Notes: generated from the sequence alone by a model not told the origin. Positions 38,358-46,917 are shown, counted from the first letter of the stretch. The stretch is 64,000 nucleotides of DNA from Burkholderiales bacterium (GCA_019744975.1 JAIETP010000010.1:210952-274951); one strand, 5' to 3'. Program-made: numbers and translations.

Positions 38358-38810
38358 ATGGCACTGGTTTACGAAGCCCGGCATTTCATCCTGAAAACGC
38401 TGGACCAGCCGCATGTCTCGCGCAGCGACGGCGGGCATGTGGTGATTGATCCAAAGGTCGCGGTGGAAGACCGCACCCGGCTCACGCCGGAGCAGGCGGT
38501 CGAACTGGTGAAACTGACCATGGTCAGCGGTGAAGCACTGAAGACCGTACTCACGCGCAAAGGCATCCGCATCGGCCGCATCAATTACCAGGACAACGGC
38601 AACTGGCGTGCTGAATTGCATGTGCATATCTATGGGCGTGCACTTGAGGCTAAACGACAACCTTACGGCAGTGCCCTGGATTTCTGCGGCACGCGCGAGG
38701 ATTTCCGCCGCCAGATGGGTGACCTGGAAGCGCTGCGCGAAGACGACATCGCCGAACTGCGCGCGGAAATTGTCCGCCTGCTGGCGACGGACAAGTACCG
38801 GAGCTTCTGA
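38358..38810 (+). CDS. HIT-like protein
   Basis: 150 residues from ATG 38358. The segment NGNWRAELHVHIYGRALEAKRQPYG has the His-x-His pattern of HIT-type nucleotide hydrolases, though without the complete HxHxHxx triad. The N-terminus (VYEARHFILKTLDQPHVSRSDGGHVVI) and the acidic C-terminus are conserved in similar uncharacterised proteins. It sits in the plus-strand run with the enolase-superfamily gene upstream. The function is not established; nucleotide binding is a guess from the motif. Confidence 0.55.
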   Translation: MALVYEARHFILKTLDQPHVSRSDGGHVVIDPKVAVEDRTRLTPEQAVELVKLTMVSGEALKTVLTRKGIRIGRINYQDNGNWRAELHVHIYGRALEAKRQPYGSALDFCGTREDFRRQMGDLEALREDDIAELRAEIVRLLATDKYRSF

Positions 38811-38877
38811 GGCGCCGGGCGGCGCATGCCATCCGCCGTCCATGTTAAGTTCCATTTTTTCCACATCAGGGACGGCC

Positions 38878-39507
38878 ATGAGCGACGCAAAAAACACCAC
38901 CGTGGCGGACACCCGCCGCTTCCAGCTGATCCCGGTGGAAAACCTGACGCCGGAGCAGCGGGCGCTGACCGAAGCGATCAAATCGGGACCGCGCGCCAAA
39001 CTGGCGAGTTCGGGCGCCTCCAAACCGGGGCCGCTGGGCGGACCTTTCAACGTCTGGTTGCGCAGTCCGGGCATCGGTAATCTGGTGCAGCAGCTCGGCG
39101 AGGAAATCCGCTTTCGCAGTTCGCTGGCCGGCAAACTCAATGAACTGGCGATCCTGATCGTGGCCCGGCACTGGACTTCGCAGTACGAATGGGTAGCCCA
39201 TCACAAACTGGCGCTGGAAGGCGGGCTGAACCCGGCGATTGCGGAGGACATCGCGCAGGGCAGGCGCCCGGCGGGCATGGATGCCGACGAAACCATCGTC
39301 TACAACTTCTCGCGTGAACTGCTCGATACCCAAAACGTCAGCGATGCCAATTACAAGGCGGTGCTGGACCGTTTTGGTGAACGCGGCGTGGTCGATCTGA
39401 TTTCAGTCAACGGATTTTATGTGCTGGTGTCGATGTGCCTGAACGTGGACGGCACGCCCGTGCCACCGGGTACGCCCCTGCCGCTGCCACCCCTGGCGAA
39501 GCGATGA
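38878..39507 (+). CDS. Carboxymuconolactone decarboxylase-family protein
   Basis: 209 residues from ATG 38878; upstream in-frame sequence is not conserved in composition. The core LNELAILIVARHWTSQYEWVAHHKLALEGG is the CMD helix pair (shown here only in part as ARHWTSQYEW and AHHKLALEGG). It lacks the two Cys of AhpD-like peroxidase members, so a decarboxylase or isomerase-type role is more likely than alkylhydroperoxidase activity. The C-terminus is Pro-rich. It closes the plus-strand set that began at 35815. Confidence 0.82.
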   Translation: MSDAKNTTVADTRRFQLIPVENLTPEQRALTEAIKSGPRAKLASSGASKPGPLGGPFNVWLRSPGIGNLVQQLGEEIRFRSSLAGKLNELAILIVARHWTSQYEWVAHHKLALEGGLNPAIAEDIAQGRRPAGMDADETIVYNFSRELLDTQNVSDANYKAVLDRFGERGVVDLISVNGFYVLVSMCLNVDGTPVPPGTPLPLPPLAKR

Positions 39508-39680
39508 TCAACACGGCGGCCCGTTCATCAGGCTGCCGCAAACAATTTGGCCGCGAGCAGCTTCTGGTGCATGGCGCTGCCCTGCATGTCCAAGCCCTGC
39601 CGGCGCAGGTCCCAGCCGCCACCTTGCTCCGGTGCGGAATGTCAGGCCAGTGGCCCCTCGCTGTAATGTGATTGATCTTG

Positions 39681-40670
39681 TTATTGCGCCTGCAGCCCGG
39701 CCTCCCTGATTACCCGGGCCCATTTGCTCATCTGCTTGCGGAAGAATGCAGTGAACTCGGCCTGCGTATCGCCTACCGCATCCGCGCCTTGCTGCCGCAA
39801 TTGTTCACGTGTGTCCGGCGCGGTGATGATGCGCGCCATCTCGATGTTGAGTTTGTTCATCACGGATTTCGGCACACCTGCGGGCACCGCCACGCCATAA
39901 AACGATACCGCCTCGAATCCCGGCAGGGTTTCGGCGATGGCCGGCACGTCGGGCAGTGCCGGCGCGCGTTTCAGCGAACTCATGCCGATGGCGCGCAGTT
40001 TGCCGGACTTGATGTGGGGCAGCGTCGGCAGGATGGTGCCGAACATGCAGGACACGCGGCCGCCGAGGATGTCGAGTGTCGCCGGATTCGCGCCCTTGTA
40101 CGGCACATGCGTCATCTTGACACCACCCATGTTGGCCAGCAGTTCGCCGGCGAGATGGGTGGTCGAACCCGCACCGCCGGAGGCATAGATGATCTCGCCC
40201 GGTCTGGCTTTGGCCATGGCCAGCAGCGCCGCAACATTGTTCGCCGCCACCCCGGGATGTACGACAAGGACATTCGGCGACAACGCGAGGTTGATCAGCG
40301 GCACCAGGTCTTTTGCGGTGTCGTAAGGCAGTTTTTTCTGCATTACCGGGTTTACCGCGGTGCTCAACGACACCATCAGCATGGTGTGGCCGTCGGCCGG
40401 TGAACGCACCGCAAGCTCGGTGCCGATCACAGTACCGGCGCCGGGACGGTTGTCGACGACCACCTGCTGCCCCCAGACTTCGGTCAGCTTGATACCGACC
40501 ATGCGCGCGAGCTGGTCGTTGGGTCCACTGGGTGTGAACGGCACGATCATGCGCAGCGGACGACTGGGAAAACCGGGCGTGGAATCCACCGCGGGTTGCG
40601 CCGCCCCCGCCGGAGCAGCTGTGGCAACAAACACGGCGACGGCCATCATGCGATGACGGGTTGAATGCAT
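39681..40670 (-). CDS. Bug/TctC-family substrate-binding protein
   Basis: 329 residues from ATG 40670, selected by the AGGAGA site directly upstream. A signal peptide (MMAVAVFVATAAPAGAA) and the hallmarks FPSRPLRMIVPFTPSGPNDQ, VVVDNRPGAGTVIG, ASGGAGSTTHLAGELL and HVPYKGANPATLDILGG are present. It differs clearly from the copies at 34616, 53522 and 58070, so it is not a recent duplicate. The thioesterase gene is 43 bases upstream in the same direction; the two are probably cotranscribed, suggesting a CoA-dependent pathway. Confidence 0.92.
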   Translation of the reverse strand: MHSTRHRMMAVAVFVATAAPAGAAQPAVDSTPGFPSRPLRMIVPFTPSGPNDQLARMVGIKLTEVWGQQVVVDNRPGAGTVIGTELAVRSPADGHTMLMVSLSTAVNPVMQKKLPYDTAKDLVPLINLALSPNVLVVHPGVAANNVAALLAMAKARPGEIIYASGGAGSTTHLAGELLANMGGVKMTHVPYKGANPATLDILGGRVSCMFGTILPTLPHIKSGKLRAIGMSSLKRAPALPDVPAIAETLPGFEAVSFYGVAVPAGVPKSVMNKLNIEMARIITAPDTREQLRQQGADAVGDTQAEFTAFFRKQMSKWARVIREAGLQAQ

Positions 40671-40713
40671 GGAGTCTCCTGTACTGGGCAAAACCGCTGC
40701 GTTGTTTACATCT

Positions 40714-41142
40714 TCAAGATTGCGTTTTTTTGTCGTACACGGTTTTCGGCAGAATGCGATAGGTGGCGCTGGCGCGGCAGGCCAGCACACCGTCCTCGCC
40801 GAACACTTCGGCTTCGGTGAACATGATATTGCGCCCGCGCTTGAGGACCGTACCCTTGCAGATGATTTTGCCCTTGGCCGGAGACAGGTAATTGAGGTTC
40901 ATGGTGATGGTTGCAACGCCCATTTCCAGGTCGACCAGCGAACGCACGGCCTGAGACATCGCGGCATCGACGATCGCCGCAACGGTGCCGCCGTGGACTT
41001 CGCCGCGGGAATTGCCGAGATGCGGCTGGAAACCGAGGCGTACCTGCGAGCGACCGTCGTCCAGCGCGTCGAGCTCGAAACCGAGATGGATGTATAGCGG
41101 CACGATGGAGCGCCACTGCGCGGGCCGGGTATTGGTGGTCAT
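40714..41142 (-). CDS. PaaI-family hotdog-fold thioesterase
   Basis: 142 residues. The hotdog motif NSRGEVHGGTVAAIVDAAMSQAV carries the HGG and the catalytic Asp typical of PaaI-like acyl-CoA thioesterases; the strand pair VATITMNLNYLSPAKG and the C-terminal ATYRIL follow. It is soluble and cytoplasmic. It would release CoA from small or aromatic acyl-CoA esters. It shares a unit with the Bug gene at 39681-40670. Confidence 0.88.
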   Translation of the reverse strand: MTTNTRPAQWRSIVPLYIHLGFELDALDDGRSQVRLGFQPHLGNSRGEVHGGTVAAIVDAAMSQAVRSLVDLEMGVATITMNLNYLSPAKGKIICKGTVLKRGRNIMFTEAEVFGEDGVLACRASATYRILPKTVYDKKTQS

Positions 41143-41311
41143 GGATATTCGGTGTTTTCAGTGATCGCGCATGTTACACCGGGGCAGTCCGTCGTTGCGG
41201 ACCTGAGGTTATGGCCTGGGGTGATGGGCTTGAATGCACAGACTCCCCGGCACATCATGCTGCAGATAGTAAGATGAACAAACTCAGGGATAGATACAGG
41301 GGAGGAGATCC

Positions 41312-41512
41312 ATGAAAGTCAAACGTATTGAACATGTCGGCATCGTTGTTCGTGATGTGGAAGCGAGCCGCAAATTATGGGAGGGCTGCTTCGGCATCAA
41401 GCTGGGCGGTACCGAAGACAATGCCACGCGGCGGCTGGCACTCTATCCGGTCGGTGATTCGATGGTGGAATTGATCGCGGGACTTACGACGGACAGCAAG
41501 CAGGCGAAATGA
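41312..41512 (+). CDS. First half of a split glyoxalase/methylmalonyl-CoA epimerase-like (VOC) protein
   Basis: 66 residues after a strong GGGGAGG site. It is the first beta-alpha-beta-beta-beta unit of a VOC-fold protein (VKRIEHVGIVVRDVEASRKLWEG, YPVGDSMVELIAGLTTDS), with the metal ligands His (IEH) and Glu (VEL). It stops at TGA 41510-41512, where intact methylmalonyl-CoA epimerases continue into the second unit. The next frame begins ATGA-overlapped at 41509. Either a frameshift split one gene or two chains are made and pair; sequencing error is also possible. Confidence 0.72.
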   Translation: MKVKRIEHVGIVVRDVEASRKLWEGCFGIKLGGTEDNATRRLALYPVGDSMVELIAGLTTDSKQAK

Positions 41513-41721
41513 TCGCCGAGGGCAGGGGCGGGCTGAACCATGTCTGCCTCGAAGTCGAAAACATCGACGAGGCGCTGGCGGAGCTGAAAGCCAAGGGCAT
41601 ACCGCTGCTCGACCAGGTGCCGCGCATCGGACACGCCGGTTGCCGCATCGCTTTTCTCGATCCGTCGGCCACGGAAAACTGCCTGATCGAACTGGCGGAA
41701 CTGCCGGCCGGCCACGCCTGA
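41509..41721 (+). CDS. Second half of a split glyoxalase/methylmalonyl-CoA epimerase-like (VOC) protein
   Basis: 70 residues from ATG 41509, overlapping the first half's stop. IAEGRGGLNHVCLEVENID and GCRIAFLDPSATENCLIELAE form the second VOC unit and carry the other two metal ligands (His in LNH, Glu in IELAE). Intact homologues read ...FIAERGEGLHHV... here, so the alignment continues directly from the first half. No independent ribosome-binding site is visible, so translation would depend on coupling at the ATGA. Confidence 0.72.
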   Translation: MIAEGRGGLNHVCLEVENIDEALAELKAKGIPLLDQVPRIGHAGCRIAFLDPSATENCLIELAELPAGHA

Positions 41722-41785
41722 CGCGGGAACGTAACCAGAACCCCTCTCAAAAATCTGCCGGGCGCAGGCGTTTCGGAGACGGGTT

Positions 41786-42058
41786 CTACTTCTTCAGCGC
41801 TTTTTGCAGCAGCTCGGCGACCAGTTGATTGACGCCGGTTTTGCGTTCGGCAGCCAGCGTATTGATCTGCTTGATCAGTTCACCGTTGATTTTGACGGCA
41901 AACGGCACCAGGCCCGCAGCCTGGTCGAGGCGACGTTGTTCGCGGCGATCAACCGGCTTGACGGTGCCGCCGGGGTGGCCATGGGTGCCGGTGTTTTTCA
42001 TCCGGTTCACCAGTTTCATGGCATTGAATTTTTGCAGTTCAGCAGGCTTCATGGCCAT
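41786..42058 (-). CDS. Small protein with ribbon-helix-helix-like C-terminus
   Basis: 90 residues from ATG 42058 with GGAG ten bases upstream; an ATG two codons later is also possible. The N-terminal half is basic and flexible (NRMKNTGTHGHPGGTVKP). The C-terminal VPFAVKINGELIKQINTLAAERKTGVNQLVAELLQKALKK (split after QINTL) has the strand-helix-helix pattern of ribbon-helix-helix DNA-binding proteins or antitoxins. No toxin gene is adjacent. The function is unassigned. Confidence 0.65.
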   Translation of the reverse strand: MAMKPAELQKFNAMKLVNRMKNTGTHGHPGGTVKPVDRREQRRLDQAAGLVPFAVKINGELIKQINTLAAERKTGVNQLVAELLQKALKK

Positions 42059-42166
42059 GGCAACGGACTCCGGAAATCAGTACGGAAAAAAGTAGCGGCA
42101 GACCAAATCTGCCGCCGGATTGTACGATGCGCTTTTCGCGCGAACGGGTGGAACGGATGAAACAGG

Positions 42167-42571
42167 CTATTGCGCCTGCGGCGGAGCACCGCCGCCACTG
42201 TTACCGTTGCCGCCGCCATTGCCACCATTACCGCCGTTGCCGGCATTGCCGCCACCGCCGCCGCCACGGCGTTTGCCGGGCCGCTTGTGGAATTTTTTGC
42301 CGCCACCGCCGCCCGGGCCTTTGTTCTGGCCTTGCGGGCGATTACCGCCGCCGGGTTGCTGCATGCGGCCGCCGCCGGTGTTCTGGCGTTGGTGGATGGA
42401 GCGGGATTGTGGTTCGGGCGCGCCGGGGCGATTGCCCGAAGCGAGTGCGATTTCGAGCTCGTTGAGTTCGTCCCATTCGGCGTCGGTGCGGTTGCGATCC
42501 GGGATCGCAAGCAGTTCCTGCATGCGCGCGCGCGGCGAAGGGGATGAGGATGGGGGTTGCGAATCATTCAT
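42167..42571 (-). CDS. Low-complexity Gly-rich basic protein
   Basis: 134 residues. The N-terminal 45 residues are orderly and acidic (ARMQELLAIPDRNRTDAEWDELNELEIALASGN, split here at the turn DRNR). The rest is Gly/Asn/Pro-rich with a KKFHKRPGKRRGG basic patch, suggestive of nucleic-acid or RNA-associated disorder. The coding frame is supported by the codon third-position GC bias and the conserved-looking N-terminus. The function is unknown. Confidence 0.6.
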   Translation of the reverse strand: MNDSQPPSSSPSPRARMQELLAIPDRNRTDAEWDELNELEIALASGNRPGAPEPQSRSIHQRQNTGGGRMQQPGGGNRPQGQNKGPGGGGGKKFHKRPGKRRGGGGGGNAGNGGNGGNGGGNGNSGGGAPPQAQ

Positions 42572-42676
42572 GCCCGCATTATCGCACTGTACAGGTCATC
42601 CTTCAATGAAAACAACAGCTTAGACTTAACCCTCTTACCCCCCCGCTCTTGCCCCCTAGCGGCACCCCCGCCCGGC

Positions 42677-43903
42677 CTAGACCAAGGCCTGCAGCACCAG
42701 GGCATGCAGCAGTTGGCGGTGGTAATAACGAATCGCGCCCGGTGCATGGGCCATGAACACCGTGACCAGTTCCTCGGCGGGATCCACCCAGAAATAAGTG
42801 CCGGTGGATCCGGCCCAGTGGAATTCACCCGCCGAACCGGGCATGCCGCCGCGGCCGGCGCTGCGCCGCACCGCGACGCCCAGGCCAAAACCGTAGCCAC
42901 GGATATTGGGATAATCGTTGAGTTTCGACAAGTCGACTTCAGGACCGAGGTGGTCGCTGGTCATGTATTCGACGCTCTTGCGCGACAACACACGAGCGCC
43001 GTCGAGTTCACCGCCGTTCAGCAGCATTTGTGCGAAGCGCAGGTAATCGGCCGCGGTCGACACCGCGCAGCCGCCGCCGCAATCGAATTTGTGCGGTGTG
43101 GTGCCGTCACGCAGCGTCTGCGGCTGGTTTGTCACCGGATCCAGCGCCAGGGCTTTGGCGTAACGCGCGACCTGGCCCGCGGGCACCGTGAACGCGGTAT
43201 CCCGCATCTGCAACGGCCGGAACAGTTTTTCGTCGAGGTATTTCGCCAGCGGCATGCCGGTCACGGCTTCGATGACCAGACCCAGTACGTCAAGACCGAG
43301 GCTGTATTCCCACATGGAGCCGGGCTGGTAATGCAGCGGCAACGCGGCAAGCTGATCAAGAAATTCCCTGCCCGTCCATTTCGTTGATGCCACATCCGAC
43401 GAGAATGGATAACGCGCGTACAACGCTTTGTCGCCGCGGCCGTAACTCAGCCCGGCGGTGTGGCGCATCAGGTCTTCGATGGTCATCTGGCGGTTGACCA
43501 CCACCGTCGGCGAACCGGCGCTGCCGTCGCATTGCGGCGGGTTGACCTGCATGCGCGCGAGCTGCGGCAGGTATTTGCCGACGGCTTCATTGATACCCAG
43601 CCGGCCTTCTTCGGCGAGCATCAATGCGCCCACCGCCACCAGCGGTTTGGTCATTGAAGCAATGCTGAACATTGCGTCAACAGGCATCGCTCTGCGCGCC
43701 TCCGGATCAAGGTGGCCGAAGGTTTCGCAATAGCCGAGTTTGCCGCGCCGGGCGATCATCAGCACCGCACCGGGCAGCGCGTTGCCCGCGATCTCGGCAT
43801 TCAGGGCAGCAGCGATGCGCGGCAGGCGCTCCGGCGCAAAGCCCAGCGCCTGCGGCTCGGCGACCGGCAGCGGCGGGTGCGGCAGTGTTTCCGGTTTATT
43901 CAT
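42677..43903 (-). CDS. Serine hydrolase of the beta-lactamase class C/esterase EstB family
   Basis: 408 residues with no signal peptide. The SxxK motif FSIASMTKPLVAVGAL (about residue 77), the Tyr motif region WEYSLGLDVLG (about 203), and the C-terminal FHWAGSTGTYFWVDP block match the EstB/penicillin-binding-protein-like esterases. The third-position Trp/Gly-rich C-terminal motif replaces the KTG of true beta-lactamases, so ester or lactone hydrolysis is more likely than antibiotic cleavage. Just upstream lies the palindromic element at 43925-44013. Confidence 0.87.
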   Translation of the reverse strand: MNKPETLPHPPLPVAEPQALGFAPERLPRIAAALNAEIAGNALPGAVLMIARRGKLGYCETFGHLDPEARRAMPVDAMFSIASMTKPLVAVGALMLAEEGRLGINEAVGKYLPQLARMQVNPPQCDGSAGSPTVVVNRQMTIEDLMRHTAGLSYGRGDKALYARYPFSSDVASTKWTGREFLDQLAALPLHYQPGSMWEYSLGLDVLGLVIEAVTGMPLAKYLDEKLFRPLQMRDTAFTVPAGQVARYAKALALDPVTNQPQTLRDGTTPHKFDCGGGCAVSTAADYLRFAQMLLNGGELDGARVLSRKSVEYMTSDHLGPEVDLSKLNDYPNIRGYGFGLGVAVRRSAGRGGMPGSAGEFHWAGSTGTYFWVDPAEELVTVFMAHAPGAIRYYHRQLLHALVLQALV

Positions 43904-43924
43904 GAATTCTTTCCGTGCATCCTG

Positions 43925-44013
43925 TTAGGGTCTGTTAACAATTATTTCATGGGTGCGACGGCGACGATTTTGGACACAACGCATCTCACGAAATAATTGT
44001 TAACAGACCCTAA
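43925..44013. repeat. 89-bp palindromic element with 24-bp perfect arms
   Basis: The left arm 43925-43948 and right arm 43990-44013 are perfect inverted copies (24 bp), beginning TTAGGGTCTGTTAAC and ending TTATTTC. They enclose 41 bases that include GGTGCGACGGCGACG. The element lies between the serine hydrolase start and the slyX stop; the slyX stop codon is inside the right arm. A partial copy with the same arm and loop start occurs at 54529-54566. It could be a MITE-like or REP-like element, and as RNA it would also form a strong hairpin after slyX. Confidence 0.85.
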
Positions 44014-44210
44014 TAATGCGGCGGGATTTCCTGGCCGGAACCATCGCTGTCCGCGGGCAGGCTGCGCTGCATCTGCAGGCGCAAATCGCGCAGCTGTTGT
44101 TCGAGCCCGGCGATCTGTTGCTGCTGGCGGGCCACCGTGCGGTTCAACTCTTCGAGCAGATCTTCGTTGAAACTCAGCTTGATTTCGATTTCGGCAAGAC
44201 GTGTATCCAT
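44010..44210 (-). CDS. slyX: SlyX family protein
   Basis: 66 residues, short and coiled-coil-forming: an N-terminal LAEIEIKLSFNEDLLEELNRTV, split from the Gln-rich ARQQQQIAGLEQQLRDLRLQM, and the family-typical PPHY C-terminus. Its role remains unclear in bacteria generally. The S4-domain gene lies 36 bases upstream in the same direction. The stop codon falls within the right arm of the adjacent palindrome. Confidence 0.88.
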   Translation of the reverse strand: MDTRLAEIEIKLSFNEDLLEELNRTVARQQQQIAGLEQQLRDLRLQMQRSLPADSDGSGQEIPPHY

Positions 44211-44246
44211 GGCAACTCCAGAACTTGTTTCGCCCTTATTTTCCCC

Positions 44247-44465
44247 TTATTTTCCTATTACGACGATCTGGACGCCGTGGCATTGCACGGTCTGCCCGGC
44301 GCGAATTTTTGCGGTCTTGCGGCTTTCCGGCCGGCCGTCGACTGTCACTTCGCCATCGGCCACCATATGTTTACCCTGCCCGCCGCTGTCGGCAATGCCG
44401 GCGAGCTTGAGCAGATCACAAAGCCGGACATGTTCGTCCTTGAGCTGAAATTGGCGGATTTCCAC
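44247..44465 (-). CDS. S4-domain RNA-binding protein (YbcJ-like)
   Basis: 72 residues forming a single S4 fold: FQLKDEHVRLCDLLKLAGIADSGGQGKHMVADGEVTVDG (split after LAGIA), then ESRKTAKIRAGQTV. The size and order match YbcJ-type small RNA-binding proteins. It is likely cytoplasmic and linked to ribosome or RNA metabolism; the details are unknown. It precedes slyX. Confidence 0.87.
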   Translation of the reverse strand: MEIRQFQLKDEHVRLCDLLKLAGIADSGGQGKHMVADGEVTVDGRPESRKTAKIRAGQTVQCHGVQIVVIGK

Positions 44466-44603
44466 GGGGTCCCTGATTTATTGATGCCTGAACATGATAC
44501 TGGATGAGTACGGGAACGTAACCCGAGGAGAACCATAACCCGGGGGAACCATAACCCGGCGCCGTGTTCGAAACGATAGAAGCCTTCCATAGAGTCATTA
44601 TTC

Positions 44604-45380
44604 ATGCCCGTAACGCACATCATCGGACCCCTTTTGCTGCTGCAGCTGGCCGGTTGCGCGATCATCAGCCCCGCGCCTGAACCTGCCGCAGCGCAAGGAG
44701 GCACTGTCGTCGTTGAGCGACTGCCGCCGGCGACGCAGGACCAACTGCCGCCGGTGACGCAGGATCAACTGCCGCGGAGCATCGACACACCGGGCGGCAC
44801 CGTCATCATTGAGCGCCTCCCTCCCCTCGAGGTCGTGCCGCAGGTGCCGGTGGCCACAACGCCGCCGATTTCGCCCGCGATCTCGCCTGTGATCTCGCCC
44901 GTGATCTCGCCCGTGACTCCGTCCGTGGTCTCTCCTGCTACACCTCCATCTGCTGCAGTGCCACCAGCCGCAGTCACCACGTCCGCCGCGCCGGACAAAG
45001 CGGCAGCGAAACCACCGGTCAAAACAACCGCGCCGGTGGTCCGAGCAGTCCCGAAACCCGGCGCATCGTCGCGGGCAGCCGCATCCACCCTGGATCTGGA
45101 TGCGTTGGAGCAACGCCTCAAGAACACCGATGCCATCGGCGTATTCACCAAGATCGCATTAAAAAACCAGGTCGATGACCTGTTGAAACGATTCAAGGCC
45201 TACCATGAAAGCGACGGCAAGACGACGCTCACGCAACTGCGGCAAAGTTATGATCAGTTGCTGCTGAAAGTGAATGATGTGCTGAAAAACGGCGACCCGG
45301 GGCTGGCCGGCGAGATCATGGGTTCGCGCGAAGCCATCTGGAGCCTGCTCTCCGATCCGGTAAAGTTTGCAAAACTCTGA
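44604..45380 (+). CDS. Pro-rich lipoprotein of unknown function
   Basis: 258 residues. The lipobox LLQLAGC puts Cys at about residue 18. A low-complexity linker with several PVISP/PAISP repeats and duplicated PPATQDQLP/PPVTQDQLP units leads to a helical C-terminal domain (LEQRLKNTDAIGVFTKIALK, ...LRQSYDQLLLKVNDVLKNGDP) that looks soluble and coiled. Just upstream are two direct repeats of ACCATAACCCGG (44534-44560). It is a probable envelope protein. Confidence 0.65.
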   Translation: MPVTHIIGPLLLLQLAGCAIISPAPEPAAAQGGTVVVERLPPATQDQLPPVTQDQLPRSIDTPGGTVIIERLPPLEVVPQVPVATTPPISPAISPVISPVISPVTPSVVSPATPPSAAVPPAAVTTSAAPDKAAAKPPVKTTAPVVRAVPKPGASSRAAASTLDLDALEQRLKNTDAIGVFTKIALKNQVDDLLKRFKAYHESDGKTTLTQLRQSYDQLLLKVNDVLKNGDPGLAGEIMGSREAIWSLLSDPVKFAKL

Positions 45381-45412
45381 GCCCTAACCCTGGCAAAAGG
45401 AAACCCGACGCC

Positions 45413-45673
45413 ATGAATTCCAAAAAACGAAACCGCAGCCAGGCATTGATACTGACTGCAACATTGTCATGCGCAGCGCCGGCCTTCGCGGCGGAAAACG
45501 ACGCGCTCGCCAAGGATCTGGGCTCGACGATCTCGCTGCTCGGTTTGCCCTGCGGCCAAGTGGTGAGCGTCGTGACCCAGGCCAACCGCGATTACATCGT
45601 GACCTGCAGCGACAAAAACCGCTACCGCATTTATCTCAATCCCCAGGGCAAGGTCGCCGCCGAAAAACGCTAG
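45413..45673 (+). CDS. Small secreted protein of unknown function
   Basis: 86 residues with a signal peptide (LILTATLSCAAPAFA, cleavage before AENDA). The mature part of about 58 residues has two Cys (GLPCGQ and VTCSDK) that may form a disulfide. The end reads YRIYLNPQGKVAAEKR, reminiscent of small periplasmic PepSY-like or binding domains, but no family is clear. It lies 32 bases after the Pro-rich lipoprotein gene in the same direction. Confidence 0.62.
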   Translation: MNSKKRNRSQALILTATLSCAAPAFAAENDALAKDLGSTISLLGLPCGQVVSVVTQANRDYIVTCSDKNRYRIYLNPQGKVAAEKR

Positions 45674-45683
45674 CGGCGGGCGC

Positions 45684-46208
45684 TTATCCGCCGGCGTCGA
45701 TGAAGACGCGTAATGCGCCGATTTCTTCGGCCAGAACCTGTTCAACGGCCACGACATAGGCAAGGTTCGCACCCAGACGCTGCTTCGCCGCGGCGATGTC
45801 GATGGTGCCGGACGTCGTGGGACCGTCGCTGACCTCCGCATGGGCAATCAGCGCCACTGCATGCTTCAGCCGCGCGGCCTCATCGGGGGCAATATCCGCG
45901 GCCAGCGCATCCAGCGCCGCTGTCGCGCGCAGTGCTGCACGTCCGTGCACACCACTGCCGACAAAAACACCGACAAACAAACCGCAGGCCAGCGTCAGCC
46001 CGAACACCACCAGCAGCACGGTGCCCCAGGGCGGCGGCGGCTTGAAGCCCGTCAGCGGCAGCAGCACGAACAGCGCGATGGTCACGATCACCGTCAGACA
46101 GCCATAGGGTCGCGGATTGCGCGGCAGCGGTTCGGCGGCAATGCGCCGCCACTCGGCGACGATGGCCTCGCGTTGTCCTTCGGTAAATGCGGGGGTGTCT
46201 GCAGACAT
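45684..46208 (-). CDS. Two-pass membrane protein of unknown function
   Basis: 174 residues. A charged N-terminus is followed by two transmembrane segments (YGCLTVIVTIALFVLLPLTG and GTVLLVVFGLTLACGLFVGV) and a helical Ala-rich C-terminal domain of about 80 residues (ALDALAADIAPDEAARLKHA...). No family was recognised. It lies convergent with the small secreted protein (10 bases apart) and 13 bases after the GNAT gene stop in the same direction, so it is probably cotranscribed with it. Confidence 0.65.
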   Translation of the reverse strand: MSADTPAFTEGQREAIVAEWRRIAAEPLPRNPRPYGCLTVIVTIALFVLLPLTGFKPPPPWGTVLLVVFGLTLACGLFVGVFVGSGVHGRAALRATAALDALAADIAPDEAARLKHAVALIAHAEVSDGPTTSGTIDIAAAKQRLGANLAYVVAVEQVLAEEIGALRVFIDAGG

Positions 46209-46221
46209 GGCCGCCCTCCCT

Positions 46222-46737
46222 TCAGCCCGCCGTATCGCGGGTGATGGTGTGCTGCATGATCACGGTGTCGAGCCAGCGCCCGAATTTCAGGCCGACATTG
46301 CGCAGCGTGCCGACATCGCGGAACCCGAGCGCACGATGCAGTCCGATCGATGCCGTGTTGCCGCTGTCGCCGATGATCGCCACCAGTTCGCGGTAACCGG
46401 CAGCCGCCGATTGCGCGATGATCTGGCCCAGAAGGGCGCGGCCCGCGCCCTGGCCGGCCGCGTCCTGGGCCAGGTACACCGAATCTTCCGCGGTATGGCG
46501 GTACGCCGTACGCGTGCGGTAAACCCCGGCATAGGCATAACCAATGACCGCGTCGTCTTTTTCCGCCACAAGATATGGCAGCCCTGCGGCCAGTACGGCG
46601 TCGCGGCGGCGCTGCATCTCCGCCAGATCCGGCGGAATTTCTTCGAACGATGCGGTGCCGTGCAGCACGTGGTGAGCGTAAATCGCCTGTACACGCGCCA
46701 TGTCACCCGCGGCCGCAGGCCGGACAATGATGCTCAT
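46222..46737 (-). CDS. GNAT family N-acetyltransferase (phosphinothricin acetyltransferase-like)
   Basis: 171 residues from ATG 46737, chosen for the GGGGGTGGAG site and the family start MSIIVRPAAAGDM. Family motifs are ARVQAIYAHHVLHGTASFEEIPP, VYLAQDAAGQGAGRALLGQII (the acetyl-CoA loop QGAGRA) and HRALGFRDVGTLRNVGLKFGRWLD, each broken by turns. It acetylates an amine substrate, plausibly an amino-acid analogue. Confidence 0.88.
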   Translation of the reverse strand: MSIIVRPAAAGDMARVQAIYAHHVLHGTASFEEIPPDLAEMQRRRDAVLAAGLPYLVAEKDDAVIGYAYAGVYRTRTAYRHTAEDSVYLAQDAAGQGAGRALLGQIIAQSAAAGYRELVAIIGDSGNTASIGLHRALGFRDVGTLRNVGLKFGRWLDTVIMQHTITRDTAG

Positions 46738-46917
46738 CTCCACCCCCAGGACGGACACCGCCGCCGGCGCCCTTTTTTGACACTCTCTGCACAGATTACA
46801 CCATGCATACCCCGTAGCGGCGCGCCGCAAAGTCCACACTCCATGCATCCAAATTGACTTGAGGAAGGGGCTTCATCTACGCTCGGCGGCTCCATCGTTG
46901 ACCCCGCGAGAAATGCC

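Noticed and set aside
42677..43903. Class C beta-lactamase resistance gene
   Set aside because: No signal peptide and no KTG motif; the C-terminal block fits EstB-like esterases better.
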